NCBI RefSeq assembly: GCF_021462825.1
Contig: NZ_JAKEEB010000029.1
Coordinates: forward strand, 25,037 to 89,036
From: Streptomyces glomeratus
GTDB taxonomy: Bacteria; Actinomycetota; Actinomycetes; Streptomycetales; Streptomycetaceae
Reading direction: 5' to 3'
Length of the DNA stretch: 64,000 nt
Part shown: in pieces, positions 62,806-64,000 of the stretch
How positions within the stretch are numbered: the stretch's first letter is position 1
Layout: each line of letters begins with the position of its first letter
The notes under the pieces: model-generated
Told to the model about the DNA's origin: nothing
Databases searched by the model: none
Seen by the model: the letters and a program-made list of their open reading frames with translations, nothing else
Translations under genes and position numbers: made by a program

Positions 62806-64000
62806 TCAGTTGCCGACGCGGCGGCGCAGGTCCTGGAACGCGGTGTAGTTCGCGATGACCTCGATCCGGCCCGGCGGAGCGAGCTGGACGGCCTGGTCGA
62901 GGTTCTCGCAGACCTGGAAGGACTGGTTCGCGACCTCCAGGCGCACGGCCAGGTCCAGCTTGCGGTCGCCGATGACGAAGATCGGGTGCCCGGTGAGCCG
63001 CGTGTAGTCGACGTCCCACAGCCAGGAGGTGTCCGTGCCGTCCGCGCTGCGCGCGTTCACCGAAAGGATCACCGGGGTCGGCGGCGGGTCGATCAGGGAG
63101 AACGTCTCCAGCCAGCCGGCCGGGTTCTTCGCGAGCAGCAGACGCAGGTCGCGGCCTTGGAACTGGACGACGTCGTAGCGTCCGGCCACCGCCTGCACCT
63201 GGTACATGCGCTCCAGGGCGACCTGCGGGGGCACGCCGAAGACGGCGGCGACAGCGGCCGAGCTGGCGGCGTTGGCCTTGTTGGCGCGGCCCGGCAGCTG
63301 GAGGTGGATCGGCCAGGCGGAGCCGTGCGGGTCGAGGACGTGGTCACCCGACAGCACCCACGACGGGGTCGGCCGGCGGAAGCCGCACTCGCCGCAGAAC
63401 CAGTCGTCGCCGGGGCGCTGCATCACACCGCCGCAGGACGGGCAGGACCAGGCGTCGTCCTTCCACATCTGCCCGGCCGCGACCCAGATCACATTGGGCG
63501 ACGACGAGGCGGCCCACACCACGAGCGGGTCGTCGGCGTTGGCGACGATCACGGCCTTGGAACCGGAGAGGCCCTCACGCCAGTTCTCGGCCAGCATCCG
63601 GGTCTCGGCGGCGCGGTCGAGCTGGTCGCGCGAGAGGTTGAGCAGCGCGATGCACTTGGGGTCGGTGTCGCGGGCGACTCCGGCGAGGTACTTCTCGTCG
63701 ACCTCGATGACACCGAACTTGGCGTCCGAGCCGCCGGCTAGCGCCGAGGTGATGCCGGCGGGCATGTTGGCGCCGAGCGCGTTGGAGACGACGGGGCCCG
63801 CGGCGCGCAGTGCCTCCGCGATGAGCCGGGTGGTCGTGGTCTTGCCGTTGGTCGCGGAGACCAGGATGACATCCAGGTTCTGGGCCAGCCGCCCGAGCAG
63901 GTCGGGGTCGAGCTTGAGCGCCACTCGGCCGCCGATCACCGATCCGCTGCCGCGCCCCGCGGCGCGCGATGCCGCAGCGACCGCCTTGCCCGCGGTCACG
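62806..64000 (-). CDS. murT: Lipid II isoglutaminyl synthase, Mur ligase subunit MurT (5' end outside window)
   Basis: About 398 C-terminal residues of MurT; the N-terminal few residues are beyond the right edge (the frame is open to 64000). The Mur-ligase ATP loop is SATNGKTTTTRLI, with a central domain and a four-cysteine insert (CPSCGG...CGECG) that in MurT binds zinc, then the C-terminal DUF1727 domain (ANKANAASSAAVAAVFG, YDVVQFQGRDLRLLLAKNPAGW, DVDYTRL). With GatD it amidates lipid II glutamate. The stop is 19 nt before gatD. Confidence 0.95.
   Translation of the reverse strand, partial: VTAGKAVAAASRAAGRGSGSVIGGRVALKLDPDLLGRLAQNLDVILVSATNGKTTTTRLIAEALRAAGPVVSNALGANMPAGITSALAGGSDAKFGVIEVDEKYLAGVARDTDPKCIALLNLSRDQLDRAAETRMLAENWREGLSGSKAVIVANADDPLVVWAASSSPNVIWVAAGQMWKDDAWSCPSCGGVMQRPGDDWFCGECGFRRPTPSWVLSGDHVLDPHGSAWPIHLQLPGRANKANAASSAAVAAVFGVPPQVALERMYQVQAVAGRYDVVQFQGRDLRLLLAKNPAGWLETFSLIDPPPTPVILSVNARSADGTDTSWLWDVDYTRLTGHPIFVIGDRKLDLAVRLEVANQSFQVCENLDQAVQLAPPGRIEVIANYTAFQDLRRRVGN

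Noticed and set aside
1..64000. tRNA, rRNA, insertion sequences or prophage
   Set aside because: I saw no tRNA-like cloverleaf with conserved arms, no transposase or integrase motif and no target-site duplications around any gene.

Overview
The window is a GC-rich actinobacterial chromosome segment, almost certainly from a Streptomyces. Evidence: extreme third-position G/C; frequent GTG and TTG starts; several genes that look leaderless; lineage-typical families (Scr1-type XRE regulator with DUF397, DUF6777, MurT/GatD, urease without UreE); and a gene order (murT-gatD, pfkA, ctaG-like, kinase, rocD, urease, bioFBAD, purB, phoD-like) that I recall, unverified, from the Streptomyces coelicolor chromosome arm. 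It reads as conserved core chromosome. I see no insertion sequence, prophage, tRNA, rRNA or CRISPR array.

Layout, left to right. 1-5.6 kb: an Lrp regulator facing a rhodanese, an SDR, a DUF885 peptidase-like protein, and a second Lrp regulator divergent from a PLP trans-sulfuration enzyme. 5.7-12.8 kb: a membrane-anchored ACT-GNAT fusion, a Tat-exported PhoD-type phosphatase with a candidate PHO box, an alpha/beta hydrolase, GntR and ROK regulators, and a small gene with a DNA-damage-type promoter motif. 12.8-19.5 kb: mug-purB, DUF4326, an SGNH hydrolase, a 34-35 bp tandem-repeat block, a pair of CBS/CNNM membrane proteins and a GNAT. 19.7-24.7 kb: a FtsX-type ABC exporter, an RHH/Doc-like toxin-antitoxin-like pair and a methyltransferase. 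24.7-29.2 kb: biotin genes bioB-bioA-bioD divergent from bioF. 29.3-31.2 kb: a DUF397/XRE/anti-sigma-like ATPase trio. 31.2-36.8 kb: LysR/LysE, a membrane protein, an NlpC/P60 hydrolase behind a c-di-AMP riboswitch, clpP, a solitary Phd antitoxin and a 3'-truncated alpha/beta hydrolase.

37.1-41.8 kb is the complete urease operon ureABCFGD with a GlnR-like box. 41.9-48.6 kb holds a secreted S33 peptidase, an acyltransferase, small proteins, a STAS protein, an HTH protein, an epimerase, a SLOG/LOG-like protein and a TrmB/LuxR-type regulator. 48.9-55.7 kb pairs rocD and a guanidine-modifying hydrolase with an Lrp regulator, followed by a four-gene LytTR regulator / small membrane protein / Na+-solute symporter / LytS-like kinase unit. 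55.7-64 kb has a tiny membrane protein, a Ser/Thr kinase, a PASTA lipoprotein, a CtaG-like protein, an ATP-type phosphofructokinase, gatD and the 3' part of murT, whose 5' end is beyond the window.

Nitrogen metabolism is a recurring theme: urease under a likely GlnR box, an arginine/ornithine module (rocD plus an ArgZ-like hydrolase), and several Lrp regulators. The least ordinary items are the ArgZ-like/rocD pair, the Doc-like protein with a broken Fic motif and a neat double-palindrome operator, the Cys/His-rich tail of BioB, the ACT-GNAT fusion, the 34-35 bp tandem repeats, and the truncated hydrolase abutting the solitary Phd gene.
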